From: Clostridiales bacterium
GTDB taxonomy: Bacteria > Bacillota > Clostridia > Oscillospirales > Acutalibacteraceae
Length of the DNA: 47,264 nucleotides
Reading direction: 5' to 3'
NCBI GenBank assembly: GCA_022793315.1
Contig: JAAWCO010000064.1
Location: 1 to 47,264, forward strand
Part shown: positions 1 through 9,563 of the stretch, piece after piece
Position numbering within the stretch: the first letter of the stretch is position 1
Layout: every line of letters starts with the position of its first letter
Program-made: the position numbers and the translations under genes
Notes under the pieces: model-generated
The model's input: only the letters and a program-made list of their open reading frames with translations
Databases searched by the model: none
What the model was told of the DNA's origin: nothing

Positions 1-17
1 AAAGACAGATTTATAAC

Positions 18-107
<90 letters not shown>

Positions 108-111
108 TAAA

Positions 112-141
112 ATTATCCTCGGATATTCTCATTACTGTCAA
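112..141 (-). promoter_or_regulatory. Leftward sigma-A-type promoter abutting the microsatellite
   Basis: On the minus strand a perfect TTGACA (136-141) is followed after 18 bases by GATAAT (112-117). The expected start site, near 105, falls at the edge of the GTCT repeat. The gene it would serve lies left of the window. It also overlaps the 3' flank of the pseudokinase gene, so its independence from that transcript is inferred. Confidence 0.6.
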
Positions 142-196
142 GCCTTTTTTATAAATTTTTCTGTATTTTTCAGCGACATGACACCGCGCTCAGATC

Positions 197-1861
197 TCAT
201 TCGCCGCCGGCCGATTCATCCCGATAGCTGACCCGCAGAGAGATATTATCCCCCAGCTTCAGCTCGGTTCCGGCCTTGGGCGAGGTATCCTGAACCAGTC
301 CCCGCTCCACGTCGGAGGTCCTCAGCTCAGTGATACTGACCCGCAGGCCGAGGGCCTCTAAATACAGCTTGGCCTTCTCCTCCTCCCAGCCGCGCAGGTC
401 GGGAACAGCTACCGTCTCCGGTCCGGCGCTGACGATCACCTGTACAGTGGAACCTTCATCGGCGCTTTGTTCCGGCGAAGGCGTCTGATCCAGGACAGTG
501 CCAAGCGGCTGATCACTGAAAACCAGATATTGCAGCTTGATCTTCATGCTGCCTGCCAGGGTCGAGTCCTTGATCTCAAAGTAATTTTTCCCAACGACAT
601 CATCTACCGCGTATTGCGGCGCCGCCGGCACCTGAAGGGTCGGTACGGTGGGGGCGGTAGGAGTCGGCAGACTGGCCGGGTCGGAGGAGGAGCTTTCGCC
701 TCCTCCCAGTACCTCTGGGAACAGGGTGACAATGACGACGCCGGCCACCAGGAGCAGCATCACAAAGGAGCAGAGAACGATAAGCAGCGCGTATTTGCCG
801 CGGCCGCTCTTCTTTTTTTTCTTTTTCGTCCCCGTTTTGGCAGGGACCTCTTTCCGACCGGAGACGGTGTCCTCACCGCTGCCCCGCATGGCAGAAATGG
901 CGGGGGCCTCTGACAGACGGTCGCGCAGCTCCTTCATGGTGCGGATCCGTTTTTCCGGATTCAGCTGCAGGGCGTTGAACAGCGCCGCCGCCACATGCTC
1001 GGGAAGCTTTTCCGCTATATCGGCGGGGACGAACAAATCGCCGCCATCCCGCACACGCGCCGGCGCGGCGGGAGGCGGGTTGCCGGTCAGCGTCCGGAAA
1101 ATGACAGCGGCCAGGCCGTAAACGTCGCTCCAGGCGCCGGCCTTTTCCCCGGCGGCATATTGCTCGGGCGCGGAGTAGCCGTCGATGAGGCAGGGCTTCA
1201 GGTCAGTCCCTGCACAGCGTGCCTCCACGATGGAAAAGCCGCGCATATGCAGACGGCCATCGGAGGCCATGATCAGGTGCGCCGGACACAGACCATAATG
1301 GCAGATCCCCGCCGAATGCATGGAAATCAGGGTGGACATCAGAGTCATGAAGAGGGGACGTGCCTCCTCCCAGCTCAGCCGCCCGCCCATGCTGGACAAT
1401 CGTTCCTCCAGGGAGACGCCCTCGCAGAACTCCCCAATCGTGTAGACGGTGCCGTTCTGGTCGAATATATCGTACAGAGGGATCAGGGAGGGCAGCTCCC
1501 GCAGCCGGGCCAGCGCCCGCGCATGGGCGCGGAAGCGTTCCCGATAATCCTCATAGGCGCTCTCACAGCCGGCGATAATCGTAATGGCGCCGTTTTTCTC
1601 ACGGGTACAGAGGGAGTCGGGAAGAAATTCGCGGATCAGGATGGGGGCTTTGAGAATGCGGTCATAACCGATATAAACGGAGGCGTCCCCCGCGCCGTCC
1701 AGCACCCGGCCCACCAGATACCGGTCGGAAAGCAGGCTGCCGGCCGGAAGGTACAGGGGGGGATTTTCGCCGTCAGCGGGATAACCGCAGATACCGCAGG
1801 CCTCCCGGCCGTTGGGCAGAGGGGTCATGCATCCCATGCAGAGCTTATCGGCTTGTGACAT
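197..1861 (-). CDS. Zinc-ribbon, pseudokinase, transmembrane, double-PASTA protein
   Basis: Membrane protein of 554 residues laid out like bacterial Ser/Thr kinases of the PrkC/Stk group. Residues 8-25 carry a CxxC...CxxC zinc ribbon. A kinase-like fold follows to about 315, then a basic linker, a membrane helix at 355-381, and two extracellular PASTA domains (about 416-478 and 480-547), which in this family bind peptidoglycan fragments. The catalytic motifs are lost: the VAIK lysine is Arg77, HRD reads HYG (188-190), the following catalytic Asn position is His195, and the DFG region reads MRGFS (206-210). The SAPEQY and SDVYGLA structural motifs remain. I infer a pseudokinase that senses or scaffolds rather than phosphorylates. 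The start at 1861 is preferred over upstream ATGs because the promoter at 1914-1942 would start RNA near 1907. An AGGAAAGG lies upstream, though at long spacing. Confidence 0.88.
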   Translation of the reverse strand: MSQADKLCMGCMTPLPNGREACGICGYPADGENPPLYLPAGSLLSDRYLVGRVLDGAGDASVYIGYDRILKAPILIREFLPDSLCTREKNGAITIIAGCESAYEDYRERFRAHARALARLRELPSLIPLYDIFDQNGTVYTIGEFCEGVSLEERLSSMGGRLSWEEARPLFMTLMSTLISMHSAGICHYGLCPAHLIMASDGRLHMRGFSIVEARCAGTDLKPCLIDGYSAPEQYAAGEKAGAWSDVYGLAAVIFRTLTGNPPPAAPARVRDGGDLFVPADIAEKLPEHVAAALFNALQLNPEKRIRTMKELRDRLSEAPAISAMRGSGEDTVSGRKEVPAKTGTKKKKKKSGRGKYALLIVLCSFVMLLLVAGVVIVTLFPEVLGGGESSSSDPASLPTPTAPTVPTLQVPAAPQYAVDDVVGKNYFEIKDSTLAGSMKIKLQYLVFSDQPLGTVLDQTPSPEQSADEGSTVQVIVSAGPETVAVPDLRGWEEEKAKLYLEALGLRVSITELRTSDVERGLVQDTSPKAGTELKLGDNISLRVSYRDESAGGE

Positions 1862-1913
1862 TGTGGATTCCCAGCCTTTCCTGTGCGAAATCATTTCCAT
1901 TGTTTACCACATT

Positions 1914-1942
1914 ATTCTACTGAAAAAAAGGGGGGAAGTCAA
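1914..1942 (-). promoter_or_regulatory. Promoter of the PASTA pseudokinase gene
   Basis: Minus-strand TTGACT (1937-1942), 17 bases, then TAGAAT (1914-1919). It sits in the short gap after dnaI, so the pseudokinase gene can be expressed apart from dnaD-dnaI. Confidence 0.55.
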
Positions 1943-1966
1943 TCAGTGTATCAGTTTTGTAACCGT

Positions 1967-2968
1967 TCAGCGCCTGATACGTTCCCGGAGCTTGAGCTGA
2001 CGGATGTCCTGGCCGCAGAAGGCCAGAGGAATATAGGTGCCTATGATTCGAGAGGTGATCTGTTCCCCATAGCGTTCAAGCATATCCTCCCGACCGAGAT
2101 TGGTGCTGATCAGGGTGGGGCGCGCCTCTAACATGCGGGTATTGATCAGGGTGTACAGGCTGGAGAGATAGAAAGGACTCAAAAATTCGGTGCCGAAATC
2201 GTCCAGGATGAGCAGGTCACAGCTGGTGAGCAGCTCCTCCGTATTGCCCTCCGCCCGTCCGAAATGCTCTCTTTCCATCCGATGGAGAAGACTCTGCACG
2301 GGACCGTATATGGCGCCAAAGCCCCGCTCTACCACCCGATGGGCGATGGCCAGAGAGACGTGAGTTTTGCCGGTGCCGGTAGGGCCGGTCAGCAGAAGAC
2401 TTCCCGAACCATCCGCCGCGCCGCTCTGAAAATCCTCGGCGTAACAGTGGCAGTAGCGGAAAATCGCCTCCATCTTTTCCTGAGGAACCGCCCCGACACG
2501 GGGATCAAAGGTATTGGGATAATAGTCCAGTCGAAGGGAGCCGAAGCTGGTCAGCCGAAGAGGGCTTGCCAGACTGAGCTGACGACAGGCTTCCTCCCGC
2601 AGCAGGGTGGTCAGACAGTCGCAGCGTCTGCCATGAAGGTAGCCGGTATCCTCGCACAGGGGGCAGGTATAGCGCGGCTCGAAATTGGGGGCGCTTTCCC
2701 CCTCTCCGGCGATCAGGGAGGCCAGCTCCGCCTGAAGGGCCAGATTGTTTTCCCGAATGGTGCTCACAGCGGCGTCCACATCGCCGCCATCCAGTACGGC
2801 GCGGGCCACCGCAATGGCGGAGTAGGCCATTTCCTGCTCAATTTCACGGGCGCGCGGGACGCGGGCGGTGACCCGCTCCCGCAGAGCGGCCGCACGGGAA
2901 CGCGCCGCCTCACGCCGGCGAACCAGCTCAGCCTCTGCCGCATCGTATACCTCTCGGCTGTATCCCAT
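1967..2968 (-). CDS. dnaI: DnaI/DnaC-type helicase loader ATPase
   Basis: AAA+ ATPase of 333 residues of the DnaC/DnaI/IstB group, expected to load the replicative helicase at replication initiation or restart. An N-terminal helical region is followed by a zinc-binding stretch (CPLCEDTGY...CDC). The Walker A motif GPTGTGKT lies near residue 195 and the Walker B motif is LLILDDFGTE. ATG 2968 is chosen because AAGGAGG is 10 bases upstream; the in-frame GTG at 2977 would overlap that ribosome site. It starts 5 bases after the dnaD stop, so the two genes are translationally coupled. An IstB transposition helper is less likely because the partner is DnaD and no transposase is near. Confidence 0.88.
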   Translation of the reverse strand: MGYSREVYDAAEAELVRRREAARSRAAALRERVTARVPRAREIEQEMAYSAIAVARAVLDGGDVDAAVSTIRENNLALQAELASLIAGEGESAPNFEPRYTCPLCEDTGYLHGRRCDCLTTLLREEACRQLSLASPLRLTSFGSLRLDYYPNTFDPRVGAVPQEKMEAIFRYCHCYAEDFQSGAADGSGSLLLTGPTGTGKTHVSLAIAHRVVERGFGAIYGPVQSLLHRMEREHFGRAEGNTEELLTSCDLLILDDFGTEFLSPFYLSSLYTLINTRMLEARPTLISTNLGREDMLERYGEQITSRIIGTYIPLAFCGQDIRQLKLRERIRR

Positions 2969-2973
2969 TGATG

Positions 2974-3975
2974 TCACTCCTCCTTATACACCGGGGTGTA
3001 GGTCATCACCATTTTTTCGTATTCGTCCAGATCGAAGGAGGTTTTTCGGGGCGCCTTCTTTTTTTTGCTCCCGCCCAGCGTTTCAGCGGCCTGCGCTTCA
3101 TCCATGATTCCTTCACGATGCCAGCGCTCCAGCACCTTGTCCATATACGAGCTGTTGAATTTCCCTGTTTTATCCATGCAGTAATCATAAGCCAGGCGCA
3201 GCAGTGCTTCAGGCATCGCCCAATCGGCAATCCATCGTTCCGCCGCGTCCTGCTGGGCGGCGGTGGGACTCTGGGAGACCCCGCACAGGGTGGCAAAGGA
3301 AGCCCAGGACTGCCGGCGCCGTTCCAGACGGCACAGGTGTTCCTCCGCCTTGCCGATGGTATCAATTTCCCGGTCAGCCCAGTCCAGTGCCACCTTTTCA
3401 ATGTATCGCATTTTCCCCTTGCTCATAGCTACGGCATATTCGATGACCATCAGGATCACCTCGACGGGCAGACCGGCCGTGTCGTACAGATAGAGCAGGG
3501 TTTCCATGTCCCCGTTTGTAATGGGTTTTCCCAGGCGGGCGGAGGCAGTATCCAGCAGATAGGCGAAATCCGGCGAAGATTTCTGCCGGGAGACCACCTC
3601 CTTCATCTGCGGCTTGACCGCACGGGGCCGTGGAACAGCGGGAGCCGCCGGAGCGGCTGGGGGCGCTGTGGGCTCCGGTGCAGGGGACCCTGACAGGGGG
3701 GGAGTCTCCGACACTGTTGGGGCGGTACCAGGGGCGTCCAGCGGGAGCAGAACGCCGGTCTGCTCCCAGTACTGCATGGCGTCGGCGCAGTCGGCCGCCG
3801 GCAGACCAATTGCCGCCGCACAGGCCTCCGGGTCAAAATGACCGCGGGCCCCCCGCAGCGCCCATAACAGTACCTTGAGCTGGGCGGAACCCGCCAGCCG
3901 GATATGCCGGTCTACCACCTCAGAAGGGACGGCAAAAATATCGCCCAGGAGCTCCGGGCGAATGGTATAGTTCAT
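2974..3975 (-). CDS. dnaD: DnaD-domain replication initiation protein
   Basis: Protein of 333 residues related to Firmicutes DnaD/DnaB primosome proteins, which remodel origin DNA and recruit the helicase loader. The N-terminal 90 residues look like a winged helix. A Pro/Ala-rich linker follows, then two DnaD-type C-terminal domains with the YxxxI/VxxxW signature (YIEKVALDW and YMDKVLERW). The end is Lys-rich, with a KKKKAPRK tract. ATG 3975 is preferred over the adjacent GTG 3978. It is the first gene of a two-gene operon with the helicase loader, which supports the role. Confidence 0.87.
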   Translation of the reverse strand: MNYTIRPELLGDIFAVPSEVVDRHIRLAGSAQLKVLLWALRGARGHFDPEACAAAIGLPAADCADAMQYWEQTGVLLPLDAPGTAPTVSETPPLSGSPAPEPTAPPAAPAAPAVPRPRAVKPQMKEVVSRQKSSPDFAYLLDTASARLGKPITNGDMETLLYLYDTAGLPVEVILMVIEYAVAMSKGKMRYIEKVALDWADREIDTIGKAEEHLCRLERRRQSWASFATLCGVSQSPTAAQQDAAERWIADWAMPEALLRLAYDYCMDKTGKFNSSYMDKVLERWHREGIMDEAQAAETLGGSKKKKAPRKTSFDLDEYEKMVMTYTPVYKEE

Positions 3976-4017
3976 CACAGCAGCCTTTTTTCCTCTCCTA
4001 TGTCCTACTTCCTTCTC

Positions 4018-4046
4018 ATTATAACGAGCGCAGCGGAGGAGGGCAA
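4018..4046 (-). promoter_or_regulatory. Promoter for dnaD-dnaI
   Basis: Minus-strand TATAAT (4018-4023) preceded at 17 bases by TTGCCC (4041-4046). A short leader follows, with AGGAAAAAAGG before the dnaD start. Confidence 0.55.
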
Positions 4047-4328
4047 GAGGCGATTCCGGATTCCCTGAGAAAAAGACAAATCAGGCGCCGCCGGGAGAGG
4101 GGATTTTGACAATGGCGTCGCCGTGAGGGAAGGCTTTCGATACCCGCTGAATTTTATCAGGATGATGGCGTACCGAAAGGTTTTCAGATTTTCCCCCTTC
4201 TCCAACAGGACACCCTCCCGGATAATAAAAATCACTTTGCAAAATCTCACAAGTGTGATAAACTAAAAAATCGGACAAGAAACAGGGATACCCTATCCTG
4301 TGTGTTAAATAAGGTTGGAGGAAACAAT
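4047..4328. other. Divergent intergenic region, no gene recognised
   Basis: This gap separates leftward dnaD from rightward ACT-domain gene. Short minus-strand frames exist (one ends ...AIVKIPSPGGA) but have no ribosome site and match no family I know. A plausible but weak rightward promoter is TTGCAA (4237-4242), 16 bases, TAAACT (4259-4264). Between the boxes is the inverted repeat TCACA-AG-TGTGA, a possible operator. Confidence 0.4.
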
Positions 4329-4598
4329 ATGCGCGCAGTCATCACCGTGATCGGGAAAGATACCGTTGGGATTCTCGCCCATGTGTCGGGGGTATGTGCC
4401 CGGCATGGGGTCAACGTTTCAGATGTTACCCAGTCCATTCTTCAGGGGATGTTCGCCATGATTATGATGGTGGATATTTCAGACTGTGACATCCCTTTTA
4501 CCGGCTTTGCAGAGGAGCTGGATGCTTTGGGCGGGGAGATGGGGCTTTCGATCCACGTCATGCATGAGGATATTTTCAACTCCATGCATCGCATCTGA
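4329..4598 (+). CDS. ACT-domain protein (UPF0237 type)
   Basis: Small protein of 89 residues forming a single ACT domain. It begins [17 protein letters not shown], the usual opening beta strand and ligand-binding loop of this family. ACT domains bind small molecules such as amino acids and usually act as regulators. ATG 4329 follows GGAGG with good spacing; an in-frame GTG at 4302 lies upstream of that ribosome site and is rejected. It is followed 49 bases later by the PFL-family gene, the standard partner of this ACT family, so a shared function is likely, but the ligand and process are not known to me. Confidence 0.9.
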   Translation: MRAVITVIGKDTVGILAHVSGVCARHGVNVSDVTQSILQGMFAMIMMVDISDCDIPFTGFAEELDALGGEMGLSIHVMHEDIFNSMHRI

Positions 4599-4647
4599 GC
4601 TTCGCCGGCCAGGGGACGGCATACCCCACGAAAGGAAGGATTCGACG

Positions 4648-6012
4648 ATGAGTATGCTTAACGCGGGGGATATCCTCGAGACAATCACCATGATCCAGGA
4701 CGAGCATCTGGATGTGCGAACCATCACAATGGGCATCTCCCTTCTCGACTGCTGCGGCAGCGATGTCGGCCGCGTCTGCGACCGGATTTATGACAAGATT
4801 ACTCGCTATGCCAGGGAACTGGTGTCCACCGGCGAGCAGATTGAAAAAAAATATGGGATACCGATTATCAATAAACGCCTGTCGGTGACCCCCGCGGCCA
4901 TGGTAGGAGCAGCCTGCGACCACATCGACATGGTGCGGATCGCCCGCACGCTGGAGCGGGCGGCGGTGGAATGCGGTGTCAATTTTATCGGCGGCTATTC
5001 TGCTCTGGTGCAGAAGGGTTTCGCCCCCGGCGACCGGGAGCTGATCGACAGCATTCCCGAAGCGCTGGCGGTGACCGATCATGTCTGTTCCTCTGTGAAC
5101 ATCGGGTCCACCAGGGCGGGCATCAATATGGACGCCGTGGCCGCCATGGGCCGGATTGTTCGGCAGACGGCCGAGCGCACCGCCGACAGGGACTGCATTG
5201 GCTGCGCCAAGCTGGTGGTGTTCTGTAATGCGCCGGAGGACAACCCGTTTATGGCGGGGGCCTTTCACGGAGCGGGAGAGCCCGATTGCGTGATCCACGT
5301 GGGGGTCTCAGGCCCTGGCGTGGTGCGGGCGGCGCTGGCAAAAGCGGGGGACGGCGATCTGACTGAGGTAGCCGACCTGATCAAGCGGACTGCCTTTAAA
5401 ATCACCCGTATGGGCCAGCTTGTCGGGACCGAGGCCTCACGCATGCTGAATGTCCCCTTTGGAATCGTGGACCTGTCGCTGGCCCCGACTCCGGCAGTGG
5501 GCGATTCAGTGGCCCATATTCTGGAGGAGATGGGACTGGAATGCTGCGGCGCCCACGGTACCACGGCGGCGCTGGCGCTGCTCAACGATGCGGTCAAAAA
5601 GGGCGGCGTTATGGCCTCCTCCCATGTGGGCGGGCTGTCCGGCGCCTTTATCCCTGTGACAGAGGATGCCGGCATGATTGAGGCAGCCCGATGCGGCTGC
5701 CTGCGCATTGAAAAGCTGGAGGCTATGACGGCGGTCTGTTCGGTGGGCCTGGATATGATTAACATCCCCGGCGATACACCGGCGGAGGTAATCTCCGCTA
5801 TCATTGCGGATGAGGCCGCCATTGGGATGATCAATTCCAAAACGACTGCTGTGCGGGTGGTGCCTGCCATTGGCCGTGCAGTGGGGGAGGAGCTGTCCTT
5901 CGGCGGACTGCTGGGCGGCGGTCCCGTCATGCCGCTCAACACCTGGTCTCCCGCCCGTTTTATTGGACGGGGAGGACGCATTCCAGCCCCTATACAGAGT
6001 CTTAAAAATTAG
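4648..6012 (+). CDS. PFL family protein (UPF0210/DUF711)
   Basis: Cytosolic protein of 454 residues matching the UPF0210/DUF711 family, structurally related to glycyl-radical pyruvate formate-lyase folds but of unassigned reaction. The start [13 protein letters not shown] and the Gly-rich end ([15 protein letters not shown]) are typical. ATG 4648 follows AAAGGAAGGA. Length and conservation look complete. It forms a two-gene unit with the ACT-domain gene just upstream, and I infer the ACT protein regulates it. Confidence 0.9.
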   Translation: MSMLNAGDILETITMIQDEHLDVRTITMGISLLDCCGSDVGRVCDRIYDKITRYARELVSTGEQIEKKYGIPIINKRLSVTPAAMVGAACDHIDMVRIARTLERAAVECGVNFIGGYSALVQKGFAPGDRELIDSIPEALAVTDHVCSSVNIGSTRAGINMDAVAAMGRIVRQTAERTADRDCIGCAKLVVFCNAPEDNPFMAGAFHGAGEPDCVIHVGVSGPGVVRAALAKAGDGDLTEVADLIKRTAFKITRMGQLVGTEASRMLNVPFGIVDLSLAPTPAVGDSVAHILEEMGLECCGAHGTTAALALLNDAVKKGGVMASSHVGGLSGAFIPVTEDAGMIEAARCGCLRIEKLEAMTAVCSVGLDMINIPGDTPAEVISAIIADEAAIGMINSKTTAVRVVPAIGRAVGEELSFGGLLGGGPVMPLNTWSPARFIGRGGRIPAPIQSLKN

Positions 6013-6046
6013 TGGAAAAAGAGCCCCTTCTTTGGAGAAAATGATC

Positions 6047-6075
6047 TTGTAATCCGGCGGCGGCAGGTATATACT
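6047..6075 (+). promoter_or_regulatory. Promoter of the V-type ATPase operon
   Basis: TTGTAA (6047-6052), 17 bases, TATACT (6070-6075), about 80 bases before the first ATPase gene. Confidence 0.55.
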
Positions 6076-6158
6076 TAACAGTTGTCGGCACTGCGGCAGG
6101 GCTTGGTCCTGCCAGGCGGCGGAGAGCCGGCAAAAAACAGGAGAGGGACGGTGGCTCT

Positions 6159-6467
6159 ATGGAAGCCATGATCCGGCGGATCATTGAAATGGATCAAAAG
6201 GCGCGTCAGATCACCGACGCCGCCGAACAGGAAAAAACAGATTCTGAAAAAGAAATCGCTGAGCGGGCGGCCCAGCTGCGTGATACCTATCTGAAGCAGG
6301 CCCGGGAACGGATCAGCAAAAATGCGGAGACGGAGCGCCGGCTGGCCGATGAGGAATGGGGAAGGCGGGAAGCGTATTACACCGGCCAATCTTCCCGTCT
6401 TGAGCAGCTGATCCAGTCAAAGCGTGAGGAATGGATTCAGCAGATTGTGGAGCATGTCACCGCCTGA
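6159..6467 (+). CDS. V-type ATPase peripheral stalk subunit G/H-like
   Basis: Protein of 102 residues, almost entirely charged heptads (runs rich in E, K, R, Q), predicted as one long coiled coil. Size, composition and place as first gene of a V-type ATPase operon fit the G/H peripheral-stalk subunit (NtpF-like), which pairs with subunit E to anchor the catalytic head to subunit I. The sequence alone would not prove the family. ATG 6159 follows AGGAGAGGG. The downstream subunit C gene starts 38 bases after its stop. Confidence 0.75.
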   Translation: MEAMIRRIIEMDQKARQITDAAEQEKTDSEKEIAERAAQLRDTYLKQARERISKNAETERRLADEEWGRREAYYTGQSSRLEQLIQSKREEWIQQIVEHVTA

Positions 6468-6505
6468 CCGAAAAAGAGGCCGCAAGGGGAAGGAGCGCGC
6501 GGGCT

Positions 6506-7546
6506 ATGTGGGAATATACCGACAATGTGATATTGGCCAGAGCGCGCGCCCTGTATGGGAGCCGTCTGAAACCGGAGGATTTTACGGCCCTGCTCGGCTG
6601 CCACACGGTGGCGGAGATTGCCGCCTGGCTCAAAAACAGGACCAGTTACGTTTCGGTTCTGGGCGCGATCAACGAGGCGAATATTCACCGTGGGTATCTG
6701 GAGACGCTGCTGCGGCGCAAAATCCGAAACGACTATGCCTCTCTGTGCCGCTATGGCTTTGCCGGCGGCCGGCGGCTGGCGGACTATCTCATCCATCGCG
6801 AGGAGATCGGGCAGATCATCAGCTGTCTCCGGCTGATGAGCGCCGGGCGTCCGGAGGAATATTTTTATGAAATGCCGCTGTTTTTGCTGGACACGGCCGG
6901 CATTGATTTTGTCAAAATGAGTCGGGCCGCCAGCTTCTCCGAACTGGTGGAGGCGCTGGGCGACACCGCCTTTGCGAGAACGCTTCAGAAATACCCTCCT
7001 CTGGAGGATGGCACTCTTCGCATCCGGGAGATTGAAAACGAGCTGTACCGCGGACTGACAGAAGAGGTGTATGATACGCTGTCCGACACGTCAGGAGAGC
7101 TGAGAGAACAGCTGCTCGATTTGCTGGGCACGCAGGGGGACACCCAGAACGTAACCCGCATTGTGCGTATGAAACGATATTTTCAGTCGCCTCCGGAGGA
7201 AATTGAAAAAAATCTGCTGCCGTGGAGTGGACTGATTTCTGTCCGGGTGCGGGAGCGGATGGTGGAGGCGGTTACGGCAGAAGAGGTGCTGTCGCTGTTT
7301 TTCGCCACCCCGGCAGGCCGGCGAATTCCGGATGAGCAGCGGGGATATACTCACGATCTTTACCACCGGGCGCCCTTTTACAGTGCCCGCCACTATATTC
7401 GCTATTCCGTCCATCCGATGGTGACGCTAATTTCCTATATTATCGCCAGCGACATGGAATTGAATAATATCATCAATATTATTGAAGGCATCCGGTATGG
7501 CATGACCCCGGAGGAAATCCGACCGGTGCTTGTCCTTGCGGACTGA
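6506..7546 (+). CDS. ntpC: V-type ATPase subunit C
   Basis: Protein of 346 residues of the V/A-type ATPase subunit C (AtpC/NtpC, eukaryotic d) family, the funnel-shaped socket linking the central stalk to the membrane rotor. Typical features are the N-terminal YTDNVILARARALYG stretch and a helical repeat structure without membrane segments. ATG 6506 follows GGGGAAGGAG; upstream in-frame codons overlap the previous gene. It is the second of nine ATPase genes, with 17 bases to subunit I. Confidence 0.9.
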   Translation: MWEYTDNVILARARALYGSRLKPEDFTALLGCHTVAEIAAWLKNRTSYVSVLGAINEANIHRGYLETLLRRKIRNDYASLCRYGFAGGRRLADYLIHREEIGQIISCLRLMSAGRPEEYFYEMPLFLLDTAGIDFVKMSRAASFSELVEALGDTAFARTLQKYPPLEDGTLRIREIENELYRGLTEEVYDTLSDTSGELREQLLDLLGTQGDTQNVTRIVRMKRYFQSPPEEIEKNLLPWSGLISVRVRERMVEAVTAEEVLSLFFATPAGRRIPDEQRGYTHDLYHRAPFYSARHYIRYSVHPMVTLISYIIASDMELNNIINIIEGIRYGMTPEEIRPVLVLAD

Positions 7547-7563
7547 AAAGGAGGTGGAGAGAG

Positions 7564-9501
7564 TTGGCTGTATCCAAAATGAAGCTGGTCAGTATCATTG
7601 GGCCAATGGACCGGCTGGATCAGACGGTGAGGGTCTGTGGCGATACCGGTGTGGCCCAGCCGGACGAGGCCATGACATTCTTTTCAAGTACCTATGGGTT
7701 TCAGTCGGTTCGGGAGGAAAACCCGTTCGCTGATCCGTTGGGGCGTCTGCGGTCGGCGGTCGCCCGCCTGGACGGCGCACTGGAGGACGGCGGCGGAGAC
7801 GATGACCGCCCGAACGACGAGCTGTTCACCTATGTAGACGGCTTTGCCGCCGCCGCAGAGAAACTGACCCAAAGGCGCAGCGAGCTGTCGGCCCGATATG
7901 AAGCGGTTGGCCGCGATATTGAGCAGTTTCAGCATTTTATCGGGCTGGATATTGATCTTGACAAGGTGCTGGCCTGTGAAAATATCAAGGTGCGCTTCGG
8001 CCGGCTCCCCAATGAAAGCCTAGAGCGTTTGAATCTGTACGATGAGAATCCGTTTGTGCTGTTTTTCTCCGGAGTGCAGGAGGAGGATTACTGCTGGGGT
8101 GTGTATTTTGCGCCTCTCGGTGTGGCAACGGAGATCGACCGTATTTTTTCCAGCCTGTATTTTGAACGGCAGCGGATTCCCGCTGCTGTCGGCCGTCCGG
8201 AGGATGTGGTGGCTGATCTCCGGCGGGAGCGGGAGCAGGTGCGTAAGGAGCTGGATCGCTGCCGTCGGGAAATCACCGAATGCTGGCAGCGGGAGCGGGA
8301 AAACTGTCAGGCAGCTTATTACTGTCTGAAAACGCGCTCCTATTATTTTGAGGTGCGGCGCTATGCCGCCCGCTATAACGACAAATTTGTGCTGGCCTGC
8401 TGGATTCCTGCACGGGAGGAGAAGCGCTTCTGCGAATCGCTTGACCAGCTGGATGCCATTGAATATTCGGTGGAAAAGCCGGATAAGGACCACCATCATA
8501 CCCCTCCAGTGGAGCTGCGCAATCCCCGACTCTTCCGTCCCTTTGAATATCTGGTGGGCATGTATGGTACGCCCCGTTACAATGAGCTTGATCCCACGAT
8601 TTTTGTCGCCATTACCTATACGCTGCTGTTTGGCTTCATGTTTGGCGATTTGGGTCAGGGATTGTGTCTGGCGCTGGCCGGCGGCCTGATGTGGCGGCTC
8701 AAACGTATGGACATCGGTCGGATTCTGATCCCCTGCGGTCTGTCGGCTGCGGTTTTTGGGGTGGTGTTTGGGTCGGTTTTCGGCTTTGAGCATGTGCTGG
8801 ACCCGCTCTATCGCTCGCTGCTTGGCCTGCCGGAAAAGCCTGTTGAGGTGATGGGCGCAGGCACACCGATCCGCATCATTCTGGCGGCCGTCCTGATTGG
8901 TATTTCGCTGATTCTGGTCAGCATGCTGCTCAACATGTACTCCTGTCTGCGAAGGCGGGATTATGAAAACGCGCTGTTCAGTCCCAATGGGGTTGCCGGT
9001 TTTCTGTTTTTCGGTTCACTGGCCTGTGGTGCGGTGGCCCAGCTGATGTTCGGCCTGCCGGTCTTTTCTCTGCCATATGTCCTGCTGCTGGAAATTCTTC
9101 CGCTGCTGCTGATTCTCTTCAAGGAGCCGCTCGGCGGTCTGGTGGAGCACCGGCCCGACTGGAAACCCGAAAGCTGGGGTGGCTATCTTCTCCAGAATTT
9201 CTTTGAGCTGTTTGAGGGATTGCTGTCGTATCTCTCCAACACCATGTCTTTCCTGCGTGTGGCGGCGTTTGTTCTGATCCATGCCGGGATGATGATGGCG
9301 GTGTTTACGCTGGCCAATCTCTTCCAGACGGTGGGATATACCGTGACGGTCATCCTCGGCAATGCGCTGGTCATGGCCATGGAGGCGCTTCTGGTTGCGA
9401 TTCAGGTGATGCGTCTGGAATTTTATGAAATGTTCAGCCGTTATTATAACGGAGATGGGCGGCCCTTTAAGCCGCTTGCCCCTTCGGCGGCGGAACGCTG
9501 A
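7564..9501 (+). CDS. ntpI: V-type ATPase subunit I
   Basis: Protein of 645 residues of the V-ATPase subunit I/a family, the membrane stator that provides the two half-channels for the translocated ion. The first about 320 residues are a soluble coiled-coil domain. The C-terminal half has seven or eight membrane helices, including the conserved LFGFMFGDLGQG turn, HRPDWKPESWGG, and a late helix with SNTMSFLRVAAF whose Arg faces the rotor carboxylate. The start is TTG at 7564, fixed by AAAGGAGGTG 7 bases upstream. Confidence 0.93.
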   Translation: MAVSKMKLVSIIGPMDRLDQTVRVCGDTGVAQPDEAMTFFSSTYGFQSVREENPFADPLGRLRSAVARLDGALEDGGGDDDRPNDELFTYVDGFAAAAEKLTQRRSELSARYEAVGRDIEQFQHFIGLDIDLDKVLACENIKVRFGRLPNESLERLNLYDENPFVLFFSGVQEEDYCWGVYFAPLGVATEIDRIFSSLYFERQRIPAAVGRPEDVVADLRREREQVRKELDRCRREITECWQRERENCQAAYYCLKTRSYYFEVRRYAARYNDKFVLACWIPAREEKRFCESLDQLDAIEYSVEKPDKDHHHTPPVELRNPRLFRPFEYLVGMYGTPRYNELDPTIFVAITYTLLFGFMFGDLGQGLCLALAGGLMWRLKRMDIGRILIPCGLSAAVFGVVFGSVFGFEHVLDPLYRSLLGLPEKPVEVMGAGTPIRIILAAVLIGISLILVSMLLNMYSCLRRRDYENALFSPNGVAGFLFFGSLACGAVAQLMFGLPVFSLPYVLLLEILPLLLILFKEPLGGLVEHRPDWKPESWGGYLLQNFFELFEGLLSYLSNTMSFLRVAAFVLIHAGMMMAVFTLANLFQTVGYTVTVILGNALVMAMEALLVAIQVMRLEFYEMFSRYYNGDGRPFKPLAPSAAER

Positions 9502-9563
9502 GCGGATTTTGTTTGACAGCGGCGGAGAAAACCGCCGCCAGAATAAAAAGGAGGTACTTCAAC

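Noticed and set aside
4005-4250. Minus-strand frames between dnaD and the ACT gene
   Set aside because: No ribosome site and no family match; they overlap the dnaD promoter.
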